A program made the position numbers and the translations under genes. Below are positions 1 to 6,700 of a stretch of 9,713 bases of DNA, one piece after another. The notes under the pieces were generated by a model. The model ran no database searches. It was given only the letters and a program-made list of their open reading frames with translations, and was not told where the DNA came from. The stretch comes from Pseudomarimonas sp964350895 (GTDB taxonomy: Bacteria > Pseudomonadota > Gammaproteobacteria > Xanthomonadales > Xanthomonadaceae). The stretch's first letter is position 1; the number at the start of each line of letters is the position of its first letter. The DNA lies in contig CAYGMG010000150.1 of the NCBI GenBank assembly GCA_964350895.1, positions 1-9,713 on the forward strand. The letters are read 5' to 3'.

Positions 1-980
1 TGCTCCAGCGCGACGACCCGGGCCAGCAGTTCGCGCAGGGCCACCTCGCGCTGGCGCGGCGGCGGCAGCCGGGCCAGCGCGGCGTAGCGGGCGACGAAGC
101 GGCTCAGCGCCTCCGCGCGATCCGCGATCACCCCGAGCCCGGCGCCGACATCCTCGCGCCAGTCCTCGGCCAGCGGCTCGCGGCTGACCACGCTGGCCAG
201 GGTGCCGGCCATCGACTTGATCGGCGCCAGCGAATTGTTGAGTTCGTGCCCGAGCACGCGGATCAGCCGCTGCCAGGCCTGGCGTTCCTCTTCACGCAGC
301 GCACGCGAGAGGTCGGTGATCGCCAGCAGCTGGTTGGGCCGACCGTCCTGGCGGAAAATGAAACGGCGCACCTCATAACGTCCGGTTCCGCCGGGAAACG
401 CGCGCAGGCCAACGTTGCCGGCGGGTGCTGCCAGGGCATCGCCCAGCTCCAGCTCATCGGCCGGGCGGCCCAGGGCCTCGCGCGCCGGACGCCGCAGCAG
501 GCGCTCGCCGGCCGGATTGAGCAGGCGTAGGCGCTGGTCGCCATCGAAGCTGAAGATGGCGATATCGATGGCGCCGATCACCTTGCCGAGCAGGGCGGTG
601 GTCTCCTCGACCTGCAGGCGCTGCTCGCGCAGGGTCTGCGACAGCGCATTGACCTCCCAGACCACGTCGCCGATCGGATCCCCGCGGCGGGCGCGCGAGC
701 CGCGCAGGCTGTAGTCGCCCTCGCGCAGGGCTTCGAGCAGGTTGGACAGGGTGTACAGCGGGAAGATCATCCGCCAGCGCAGCCGCGCGGCGAGGAACAC
801 GGTGGCGAACGCCACCGCGGCAAGCAGGACCAGATCCAGCTGCGTCCAGCCGGAGCGCGAGACCAGCAGCAGGCACAGCGCCGCGCCCGGCAGCAGCAGC
901 CAGAACTGGTCGAGCAGCAGGCGCCGCTCGAAGCCCAGCCCGGTTCCCGGCTTGCGCTGGCGTGGATCGGCCGGTTTCAT
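1..980 (-). CDS. PAS-domain sensor histidine kinase, NtrY-like (3' part beyond window)
   Basis: Membrane sensor kinase expected to autophosphorylate and pass phosphate to a response regulator. The first 326 residues are visible. A basic N-terminus is followed by two hydrophobic segments (about 24-42 and 48-66) separated by only a few residues, so there is almost no periplasmic sensor domain. A HAMP-like linker (about 67-120) and a PAS-like domain (about 125-225, with FSFDGDQRLRLLNPAGERLL) follow. The H-box is VLGHELNNSLAPIKSMAG, with H245 the likely phosphorylated histidine. HELNNSLAPI is the form typical of NtrY-like kinases. The ATP-binding N, G1 and G2 boxes would lie past the left edge. 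The ATG at 980 is the first ATG/GTG start in this frame that precedes the membrane segments; no clear Shine-Dalgarno is visible. It lies 91 bp downstream of the REC-HDOD regulator gene, a probable functional partner. Family assignment is firm; signal and output are unknown. Confidence 0.9.
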   Translation of the reverse strand, partial: MKPADPRQRKPGTGLGFERRLLLDQFWLLLPGAALCLLLVSRSGWTQLDLVLLAAVAFATVFLAARLRWRMIFPLYTLSNLLEALREGDYSLRGSRARRGDPIGDVVWEVNALSQTLREQRLQVEETTALLGKVIGAIDIAIFSFDGDQRLRLLNPAGERLLRRPAREALGRPADELELGDALAAPAGNVGLRAFPGGTGRYEVRRFIFRQDGRPNQLLAITDLSRALREEERQAWQRLIRVLGHELNNSLAPIKSMAGTLASVVSREPLAEDWREDVGAGLGVIADRAEALSRFVARYAALARLPPPRQREVALRELLARVVALE

Positions 981-1004
981 CGGAGCAGGTGGGCAGCCAT
1001 GCGC

Positions 1005-1035
1005 GGCATTGCGCCACGTTCGACCGCGCAATGCC
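1005..1035 (-). terminator. 10-bp inverted repeat between regulator and kinase genes
   Basis: GGCATTGCGC (1005-1014) and GCGCAATGCC (1026-1035) are perfect inverted complements around an 11-nt loop. They lie 37 nt past the stop codon of the REC-HDOD gene and 25 nt before the kinase start. There is no T-run on either strand after the stem, so this is not a classical intrinsic terminator. It could be an intercistronic RNA hairpin that damps read-through or protects the upstream message, or a dyad operator for the kinase gene. Confidence 0.35.
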
Positions 1036-1071
1036 AGTGCGGCAGCGGACCGGCGAGCGCCAGCGCAGGGT

Positions 1072-2211
1072 TCAGTCGAACACCAGGCGCCGCAGCTTGG
1101 CCATTTCCGCCTCGTCCAGATCACCGTGCTCGACGCCGCCGGCGATGCGCAGCAGCATCAGCTCCGGGCGCGATGCACCGGGGGCCAGCTGGTACAACGC
1201 GCCGATCAGCTCGCGCAGGCGCATCGGGTAGGACCAGTGCATCTTCAGCCGATGTGCGAACGGCCGCGCGAAGCGGGTCAGCGCGGCTTCCAGTTCCTCG
1301 TCGCTGGCCTGGCGCTGGTAGCGGCCCTGCCAGGCGGCGACCTGCATGACCACGCTCAGCTCGCCGAGCCGGTGCATCAGGGCGGCTGTCTGCAACGGCG
1401 CGGGATCGAGTCGCGCCTTGCGCGCCAGCCCGTCAAGCGCTTCGGCGACGCGCTCGCAGCGGTCCAGTTCGAGAATGATCCGCTGCGCCAACCGCGGGTC
1501 CTCAAGCTCACCGCCCTGGCGCAGGGCCAGCGCGGTGGCGACGTTGAGCGCACTGCGCCAGCCCAGTCGCTGCAGCGCTTCGAGCAGGCTGCGACAGAGC
1601 TGGCCGTGCTGATTGAAGGCGCTGGAGTTGGCCATCGCCAGCAGCCGCCCGGTGAGCACTGGCTGGCGCGCCCAGCTCTCCGCCAGTTGGCCAAGGTCGG
1701 GCGCCTCATCGGCCGCAGGCGGCGAGGTCAGCGCCCCCAGCCGGGCGACCAGGGGCGCCTCCAGCGCGCTGTCGTCGAGGGCGCCGAGGAAGTCGAGAAG
1801 CGGCGGCGTGTCGGCGTTCTCCGCCTCGGCCTCCGGGGCCAGCGGCGGCAGGTACTGGATCAGCCGGCGAACAAGCTGTTCGACTTCAAACGGCTTGCCG
1901 ACGAAGCCGTCCACGCCCTGGGCGCGCGCGGTGACCACGCTGGCGCGGTCGGTCCGTCCGCTGACCATCAGCACCGGCACCCGCGGCTGCGCCGCGCGGA
2001 TCACCGGCAGCAAGGAGATGCCCGGCCGGCCGGGCAGGTTCCAGTCGCACAGCACCAGGCGATGGCGCTGCGGCGAAAAGCGCGACTCGGCGTCGGCGAC
2101 ATCGGCGCAGCGGTCGACACGGGTTCCCGGGCAGGCGGTCTCGACGACCAGGGCCAGCAATCCGGCCATCTGGTCATCGTCCTCCACCAGCAGTACCCCG
2201 TTCGCGCTCAT
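1072..2211 (-). CDS. Response regulator with REC and HDOD domains
   Basis: Predicted cytoplasmic two-component output protein of 379 residues. Residues 1-120 are a receiver domain: acidic pocket E10-D11-D12, phosphoacceptor D56 in LVLCDWNLPG, S84 in the switch position and K106 in the conserved KPF motif. An Ala/Glu/Pro-rich linker (about 121-150) leads to an HDOD domain (about 155-330), recognised by LTGRLLAMANSSAF (186-199), the LLEALQRLGW helix (209-218) and AALMHRLGELSVV (276-288). That last motif has H280-R281 in place of the His-Asp of true HD phosphohydrolases, as expected for HDOD, which is generally thought to act as a non-catalytic scaffold. No DNA-binding domain is present, so output is probably by protein contact. 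The frame stays open upstream into nei, but homology begins at the ATG at 2211, which has a weak GGATGG ahead of it. The sensor kinase gene follows on the same strand. Confidence 0.9.
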   Translation of the reverse strand: MSANGVLLVEDDDQMAGLLALVVETACPGTRVDRCADVADAESRFSPQRHRLVLCDWNLPGRPGISLLPVIRAAQPRVPVLMVSGRTDRASVVTARAQGVDGFVGKPFEVEQLVRRLIQYLPPLAPEAEAENADTPPLLDFLGALDDSALEAPLVARLGALTSPPAADEAPDLGQLAESWARQPVLTGRLLAMANSSAFNQHGQLCRSLLEALQRLGWRSALNVATALALRQGGELEDPRLAQRIILELDRCERVAEALDGLARKARLDPAPLQTAALMHRLGELSVVMQVAAWQGRYQRQASDEELEAALTRFARPFAHRLKMHWSYPMRLRELIGALYQLAPGASRPELMLLRIAGGVEHGDLDEAEMAKLRRLVFD

Positions 2212-2241
2212 GCAGCCATCCGAATGGATCAGTCCGTCACT

Positions 2242-2276
2242 GTAATAGGTATTCCTGCCCGCCCGCAGCCGGGCAG
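2242..2276 (-). promoter_or_regulatory. AT-rich candidate promoter and dyad upstream of REC-HDOD gene
   Basis: In the 119-bp gap between nei and the regulator gene, a locally AT-rich stretch holds TATTAC on the minus strand (2247-2242), a 4/6 match to a sigma-70 -10 box about 30 nt before the start codon. No convincing -35 box is found at 16-18 nt. Immediately upstream, CTGCCCG (2255-2261) and CGGGCAG (2270-2276) form a 7-bp dyad with an 8-nt loop. The dyad could be the end of the nei transcript or an operator. This is a weak prediction. Confidence 0.25.
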
Positions 2277-2330
2277 ACCAAGATGCGACCGCTGCCGCGC
2301 TTTCGAGCAGCCGAACCCCGCCCCCGACGA

Positions 2331-3143
2331 TCAGCCCTGACAGCGCGGGCAGAGATAGAGCCGACGGGTGCCGCGTTCTATGCGCAGGATCATCTCGCCG
2401 CAGTGCAGGCAGGGTTCGCCGGCGCGGTCGAAGACGCGGAAGCGGAAGGCCGACTCGCCACTGTCGATGTAGTCGGCCTTCATCCCGCGTGAGCGACGGA
2501 TGCCACGGCTGAGGTAGCTGCGTCGGGGTACGGCGAGCAGGGCATCGGCGAGCGCTGCGCATTCCTGATCATCGAGTTCCCGCGGCCGCCGGTCCGGATG
2601 CAGACCGGCTTCGAACAGCACTTCCGAGCGCAGATAGTTGCCCATGCCGGCGAGAAAGGCCTGGTCGAGCAGCAGGGCGGCCAGCTGGCGGCCCGAAAAA
2701 CGCTTGCTGCGCAGCCGTTCGGAGACTGATTCGGCATCCAGGCTGGCGTCGAGCACATCCGGGCCGATGCGCAGCAGGAAAGGATGCTGGGCGATCTCTT
2801 CGTCGCGCCACAGGGTGACGTCCGAGGCCGAGTACAGGCGGATCGCCTTGCGCGCCGTAACCAGCTCGACGCGCAGTGAGCGCGTGGTCTTTGGCGGCGC
2901 ACCTGGCCTGCCAACCTTCCAAACACCATACAGCTGGTTGTGGCTGTACAGAGTCCAGCCGCTGTCGAAGCGGGTCAGCAGCGCCTTGCCGCGCGGCTCG
3001 ATGGCGAGGATGCGACAGCCCTGCAGGCGCGGCTCATGACGCTTGAGTTCGGGGAAGGCGAAGTACACCCGCTCAAGCGGCTGGTTCAGTACGGCGTGGG
3101 CCAGCGCATCGGCGGCGCGGCGGATCTCAGGGCCTTCGGGCAT
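2331..3143 (-). CDS. nei: Endonuclease VIII (Nei), DNA glycosylase/AP lyase
   Basis: Bifunctional base-excision repair enzyme that removes oxidised pyrimidines and cleaves the abasic strand by beta,delta-elimination. The 270-residue protein is close to the E. coli length (263). After Met1 it begins PEGPEIRRAAD, supplying the N-terminal Pro2 nucleophile and Glu3. Lys53 (PRGKALLTRF) matches the catalytic beta-hairpin lysine. LYSHNQLYGVW (65-75) and YSASDV (104-109) are Nei rather than MutM signatures. The helix-two-turn-helix region is DQAFLAGMGNYLRSE (160-174), including Asn169. A C-terminal zinc finger has C245-x2-C248 and C265-x2-C268, with the usual arginines just before the last pair. A loop at about 212-232 is somewhat longer and more basic than in E. 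coli Nei. The start is fixed because the mature enzyme needs Pro at position 2. No good Shine-Dalgarno is seen. It appears to be monocistronic. Confidence 0.97.
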   Translation of the reverse strand: MPEGPEIRRAADALAHAVLNQPLERVYFAFPELKRHEPRLQGCRILAIEPRGKALLTRFDSGWTLYSHNQLYGVWKVGRPGAPPKTTRSLRVELVTARKAIRLYSASDVTLWRDEEIAQHPFLLRIGPDVLDASLDAESVSERLRSKRFSGRQLAALLLDQAFLAGMGNYLRSEVLFEAGLHPDRRPRELDDQECAALADALLAVPRRSYLSRGIRRSRGMKADYIDSGESAFRFRVFDRAGEPCLHCGEMILRIERGTRRLYLCPRCQG

Positions 3144-3192
3144 GCGTCGACTGCGGTGAGGATCAGGCCCGACAGCTTAAGTCCGGCGGCGT

Positions 3193-3211
3193 CTGCGCCA
3201 TGTCGGCGCAG
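3193..3211. repeat. 7-bp dyad upstream of nei
   Basis: CTGCGCC (3193-3199) and GGCGCAG (3205-3211) form a perfect 7-bp inverted repeat around a 5-nt loop, about 50 bp before the nei start codon. It could be an operator, or the edge of the repeat cluster that begins at 3218. No function can be assigned from the sequence. Confidence 0.35.
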
Positions 3212-3217
3212 CGCTGG

Positions 3218-3418
3218 CCGGACACTTCATGATGGGGGCGGATGATCGCTCCGGACATGGCGCCGAGCGCAAGGCGCGACGATCAGCGTCAAGACCAAGC
3301 GAGGGCCGCGCCAGCCGTGAAACGCTTCCCGGCAAAGTGTCCGGAGCGCAGAGACTTGCCAGCGCGCGGCGCCACGCGGCAGGCGGGACGATTCACGGTG
3401 ACCTGGTGAAATGTCCGG
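3218..3418. repeat. Cluster of inverted CCGGACA/TGTCCGG repeats, possible degenerate mobile element
   Basis: Most of the gap of about 280 bp between the YjfB-like gene and nei holds no gene but four copies of one motif. Two on the left read CCGGACA (3218-3224 and 3251-3257) and two on the right read TGTCCGG (3338-3344 and 3412-3418). The outer pair extends to 12 bp with one mismatch: CCGGACACTTCA (3218-3229) against TGAAATGTCCGG (3407-3418). An inner pair is 11 bp and perfect: CGCTCCGGACA (3247-3257) against TGTCCGGAGCG (3338-3348). CCGGACACTT (3218) also has an exact 10-bp complement at 3335-3344. Candidate explanations are a MITE-like element or the remnant of an insertion sequence of about 200 bp, or an array of protein-binding sites. 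I see no transposase motif inside and no clear target-site duplication. The repeats are directly visible; their identity is open. Confidence 0.55.
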
Positions 3419-3425
3419 GCCAGCC

Positions 3426-3626
3426 TCAGGCGAAGGTATTGACCAGGGTTCCGAGGCTGCCCGAAGTTGCCAGCTGCGGCTGCGGCAGGGCCTGGATCAG
3501 GGCCGCAGCGGATGCCGCCTGGATGTTCAGCGCGCTCTTCAGCACGGCAGTCGACACCTGCTGCTGCAGGGCGGTCTGCTGCAATCCCTGGGCGGTGCTG
3601 ACGATGGCGGCGCTGATCGAGTCCAC
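3426..3626 (-). CDS. YjfB-family putative motility protein
   Basis: Small protein of 66 residues that fits the YjfB-like putative motility family: a short Ser/Ala/Gln-rich helix with many glutamines (QGLQQTALQQQVSTAVLK), then the hallmark LNIQAASAAALIQALPQP and a short tail ending in LVNTFA. Members have about 60-65 residues and no known biochemical activity; the Bacillus subtilis founder belongs to the sigma-D motility regulon. There is no signal peptide or membrane segment. The start is a GTG at 3626, supported by AGGAG six nt upstream. A sigma-28-type promoter lies 30-56 nt before the start, which agrees with a flagellar role. The gene stands alone between putA and nei with no other flagellar gene in the window. 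Family assignment is by remembered motif, not by search. Confidence 0.85.
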   Translation of the reverse strand: MDSISAAIVSTAQGLQQTALQQQVSTAVLKSALNIQAASAAALIQALPQPQLATSGSLGTLVNTFA

Positions 3627-3630
3627 GCGA

Positions 3631-3637
3631 CTCTCCT
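3631..3637 (-). promoter_or_regulatory. Ribosome binding site of the YjfB-like gene
   Basis: The minus strand reads AGGAGAG at 3637-3631, leaving six nt between AGGAG and the GTG at 3626. It is the clearest Shine-Dalgarno in the window and decides in favour of the GTG start. Confidence 0.8.
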
Positions 3638-3655
3638 GACTTAGGCTTCGGCCTG

Positions 3656-3682
3656 GTATCGGCCGCCCGGCAGGAATCTTGA
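3656..3682 (-). promoter_or_regulatory. Sigma-28 (FliA) promoter of the YjfB-like gene
   Basis: On the minus strand TCAAGATT (3682-3675), an 11-nt spacer and GCCGATAC (3663-3656) match the enterobacterial FliA consensus TAAAGTTT-N11-GCCGATAA at 6/8 and 7/8 positions with exactly the right spacing. The TCAAG form of the -35 box is also what I recall for pseudomonad FliA promoters. Transcription would start near 3649, giving a leader of about 20 nt that contains the ribosome binding site. The promoter starts just after the putA-side hairpin, so the small gene appears to be its own unit. The match is seen; use by FliA is inferred. Confidence 0.75.
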
Positions 3683-3689
3683 GCGGGGC

Positions 3690-3725
3690 CGGCGCAAAGC
3701 GTGAGGTCGATCACGCTTTGCGCCG
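3690..3725 (-). terminator. Strong 15-bp hairpin downstream of putA
   Basis: CGGCGCAAAGCGTGA (3690-3704) and TCACGCTTTGCGCCG (3711-3725) are perfect inverted complements with a 6-nt loop, beginning 8 nt beyond the putA stop codon. It is the strongest hairpin in the window. No T-run follows on either strand, so it is probably a terminator that does not rely on a U-tract or a barrier that stabilises the 3' end of putA mRNA. It also separates putA from the sigma-28 promoter of the next gene. Confidence 0.7.
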
Positions 3726-3732
3726 TCCTGGC

Positions 3733-6700
3733 TCAGTCGCCAAGGGTCAGCAGGGAGGCATTGCCGCCGGCGGCTGTGGTGTTGATGGTCATCGTGCGTT
3801 CGCCGGCGAAGCGCAGCAGATAGTGCGGTCCGCCCGCCTTGGGACCGGTACCGGACAGGCGCTCGCCTCCGAACGGCTGCACCCCGACCACGGCGCCGGT
3901 CTGATTGCGATTGACGTAGCAGTTGCCGACCCGGGCCCGGCTGGCGATCCGCTCGACGGTCTCGTCGACCCGCGAATGGATGCCGAGGGTCAGGCCGTAG
4001 CCGGTGGCATTGATCGCGTCGATCACCTTGTCGAGGTCGGCGGCGGCGTAGCGGATCACGTGCAGGACCGGGCCAAAGATTTCGCGGGTCAGGCGCGAGA
4101 GCGAGTCCAGCTCGTAGGCGCGCGGGGCAAAGAAGGTGCCGTGGGCGCAGTCCTCGCCAAGCGTTACTGCCTTGATCAGGGTCGCCTCACTGTCCATGCG
4201 CTCGGCGTGCTTGGCCAGCACGCTGTGGGCGTCCTCGTCGATCACCGGGCCGACATCGGTGGAGAGCAGGCCGGGATCGCCGACCTTGAGCTCATCCATC
4301 GCCCCAGAGAGCATGGTGATCACCCGGTCGGCGATATCGCGCTGCACGAACAGCACGCGCGCCGCCGAGCAGCGCTGTCCGGCCGAGCCGAAGGCGGCGG
4401 TCATGGCGTCCTTGACCAGCTGCTCGGGCAGGGCCGAGGAGTCGGCGATCAGCGCGTTCTGGCCGCCGGTCTCGGCGATCAGCACGCCGATCGCCGCATC
4501 GCGCGCGGCCATGCTGCGGTTGATCGCGCGGGCGGTCTCGGTGGAGCCGGTGAAGGCCACGCCGTCGACGCGCGGATCGCGGGTCAGCGCCGCGCCGACC
4601 GTCGCGCCGTCGCCGGGGAGGTACTGCAGCACGCGCTCCGGCACCCCGGCCTCGTGCAGCAGCTTGACCGCGGCATAGCCGACCAGGGCGGTTTGCTCGG
4701 CTGGCTTGGCGATCGCCGCATTGCCGGTGACCAGGGCAGCGGCGACCTGGCCGATGAAGATCGCCAGCGGGAAGTTCCACGGGCTGATGCAGACGAACAC
4801 GCCGCGCCCGTGCAGGTGCAGCTCGTTGGTCTCGCCGGTCGGCCCGGGCAGCTTTTCCGGATGGCCGAACAGACGGCGTGCCTGCTGCGCGTAGTAGCGC
4901 AGGAAGTCGACCGCCTCGCGAACCTCGGCGACGCCGTCGGACAGGGTCTTGCCGGCCTCGCGGGTGCACAGGGCCATGAACTCCGGCATCCGCGCTTCCA
5001 TCAGGTCGGCGGCATGCTCGAGGATGGCGGCGCGCGAGGCGACCGGCAGGCGATCCCACTCCGGCTGCGCGGAGATGGCGTTGTCCAGGGCGCGCTCGAC
5101 GCAGGCAGCGTCGGCCTCCTGGTACTCGCCGACTACGAGCCGCCGATCCGCCGGCGAAGTGACCTTGATGGTCTTGCCCGAGTTCTTCGCGCCGGGCACC
5201 AGCGGCGCCGCGGTCCACGGGCGGATCGCGGCGTTCATGGCCTCGCCGAGGCGGCGCAGGTCGGTGTCGTTGGCAAGGTTGATGCCCATGGAGTTTTTCC
5301 TTCCGTCGCCGTACAGCGCGATCGGCTGCGGGATCTTGGGATGGGGGATGGCGTCGAATCCGGCCACCGTGCGCCGCGGATCGGCGACCAGGGATTCCGG
5401 GCTGAGTGACTCGTCGGTGATCTTGTTCACGAAGCTGGTGTTGGCGCCGTTCTCGAGCAATCGGCGCACCAGGTAGGGCAGCAGGTCCTCATGGCTGCCG
5501 ACCGGCGCGTAGACCCGGCACGGCACGCCGAGCTTGTCCTTGGGCACGACTTCGGCGTAGAGGTCCTCGCCCATGCCGTGCAGGCGCTGGAACTCGAATG
5601 GCTTGCCGGCGGCCATGTGGGTGATGGCGGCGATGGTGTGCGCGTTGTGGGTGGCGAACATTGGATAGAAGGCGTCGCTCGCCGCCAGCATGCGCTTGGC
5701 GCAGGCCAGATAGCTGACGTCGGTGTTCGGCTTGCGCGTGTAAACCGGATAGCCGGGGTGGCAATCGACCTGGGCGCGCTTGATCTCGCTGTCCCAGTAG
5801 GCGCCCTTGACCAGACGCACCGGCATCCGCCGGCCGGTCTCGCGGGCCACGCTGGCCAGGTAGTCGAGCACCGCGGGAGCGCGCTTGAGGTAGGACTGCA
5901 CGGCAAGGCCATAGCCTTCCCAGCCGTCGAGGGAGCGATCGGTATAGGCGCCGACGACCACGTCGAGGCTGAGCTCCAGGCGCTCCGACTCCTCGGCGTC
6001 GATGGTGAAGCCAATGCCGAGCTGGCGCGCAGACTGGGCAAGCTCCAGCACCCGCGGAATCAGCTCGGCATGCACCCGCGCCCGCTTCGAGACCTCGTAG
6101 CGTGGATGCAAAGCGCTGAGTTTCACCGAAATACTGGGCGCGGCAAACACGCTCTGGCCGACGAAGCTGCCGTTCGGCCCGCTGGCGCCAATTGCCGCGA
6201 TGGCCTTGCGGTAGGCCTCGAAGTAGCGCGCCGCGTCGCGGGCGGTGAAGGCGGCCTCGCCGAGCATGTCGAAGCTGTAGCGGTAGCTGGCATTGCTGCC
6301 CTTCCGCGAGCGCTTGAGCGCCTCGCCGATGGTCCGTCCCATGACGAACTGGTGGCCCATGATGCGCATCGCCTGGCGCACCGCAAGACGAATCACCGGC
6401 TCGCCGGCGCGGCCGACCAGCCGGCGCAGCGAGCCGGAAAAATCGCGACGGGTGTCCTCGGACAGGTTGACCATGCGCCCGGTCAACATCAGTCCCCAGG
6501 TCGAGGCGTTGACGAACAGCGAGTCGCTCTGGCCGAGGTGCTTGCGCCAGTCCGCCTCGCCGAGCTTGTCGCGGATCAGCCGGTCCGCGGTGTCCTCGTC
6601 GGGGATCCGCAGCAGAGCCTCGGCCACGCACATCAGCAGAACGCCCTCCTCGGAGGACAGGTCGTACTGGCGCATGAAGGCCTCGATCGCGCCCTGGTCC

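Noticed and set aside
454..1017. Minus-strand 187-codon frame starting at 1017
   Set aside because: Same strand but a different frame from the kinase; its Arg/Ala/Gly/Pro-rich product has no motif, whereas the kinase frame carries membrane, HAMP, PAS and H-box features.
742..2340. Open plus-strand frame of 532 codons opposite the kinase and REC-HDOD genes
   Set aside because: It lies antisense to two genes with clear domain motifs, its translation is low-complexity Arg/Ala/Gly/Gln-rich, and it matches no family. Long antisense frames are expected in GC-rich DNA.
2212..2562. N-terminal extension of the REC-HDOD frame into nei
   Set aside because: The extra residues have no homology, overlap the conserved end of nei, and the receiver domain starts exactly after the ATG at 2211.
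3229..3714. Possible genes on either strand across the repeat cluster (3229-3639 plus, 3289-3714 minus)
   Set aside because: Both overlap the well-supported YjfB-like gene, run through inverted repeats, and show no transposase or other domain motif.
3679..5409. Open plus-strand frame of 576 codons opposite putA
   Set aside because: Antisense to the aldehyde dehydrogenase half of PutA; the composition (Gly/Ala/Asp/His-rich repeats) is a reverse-complement artefact and no start signal is seen.
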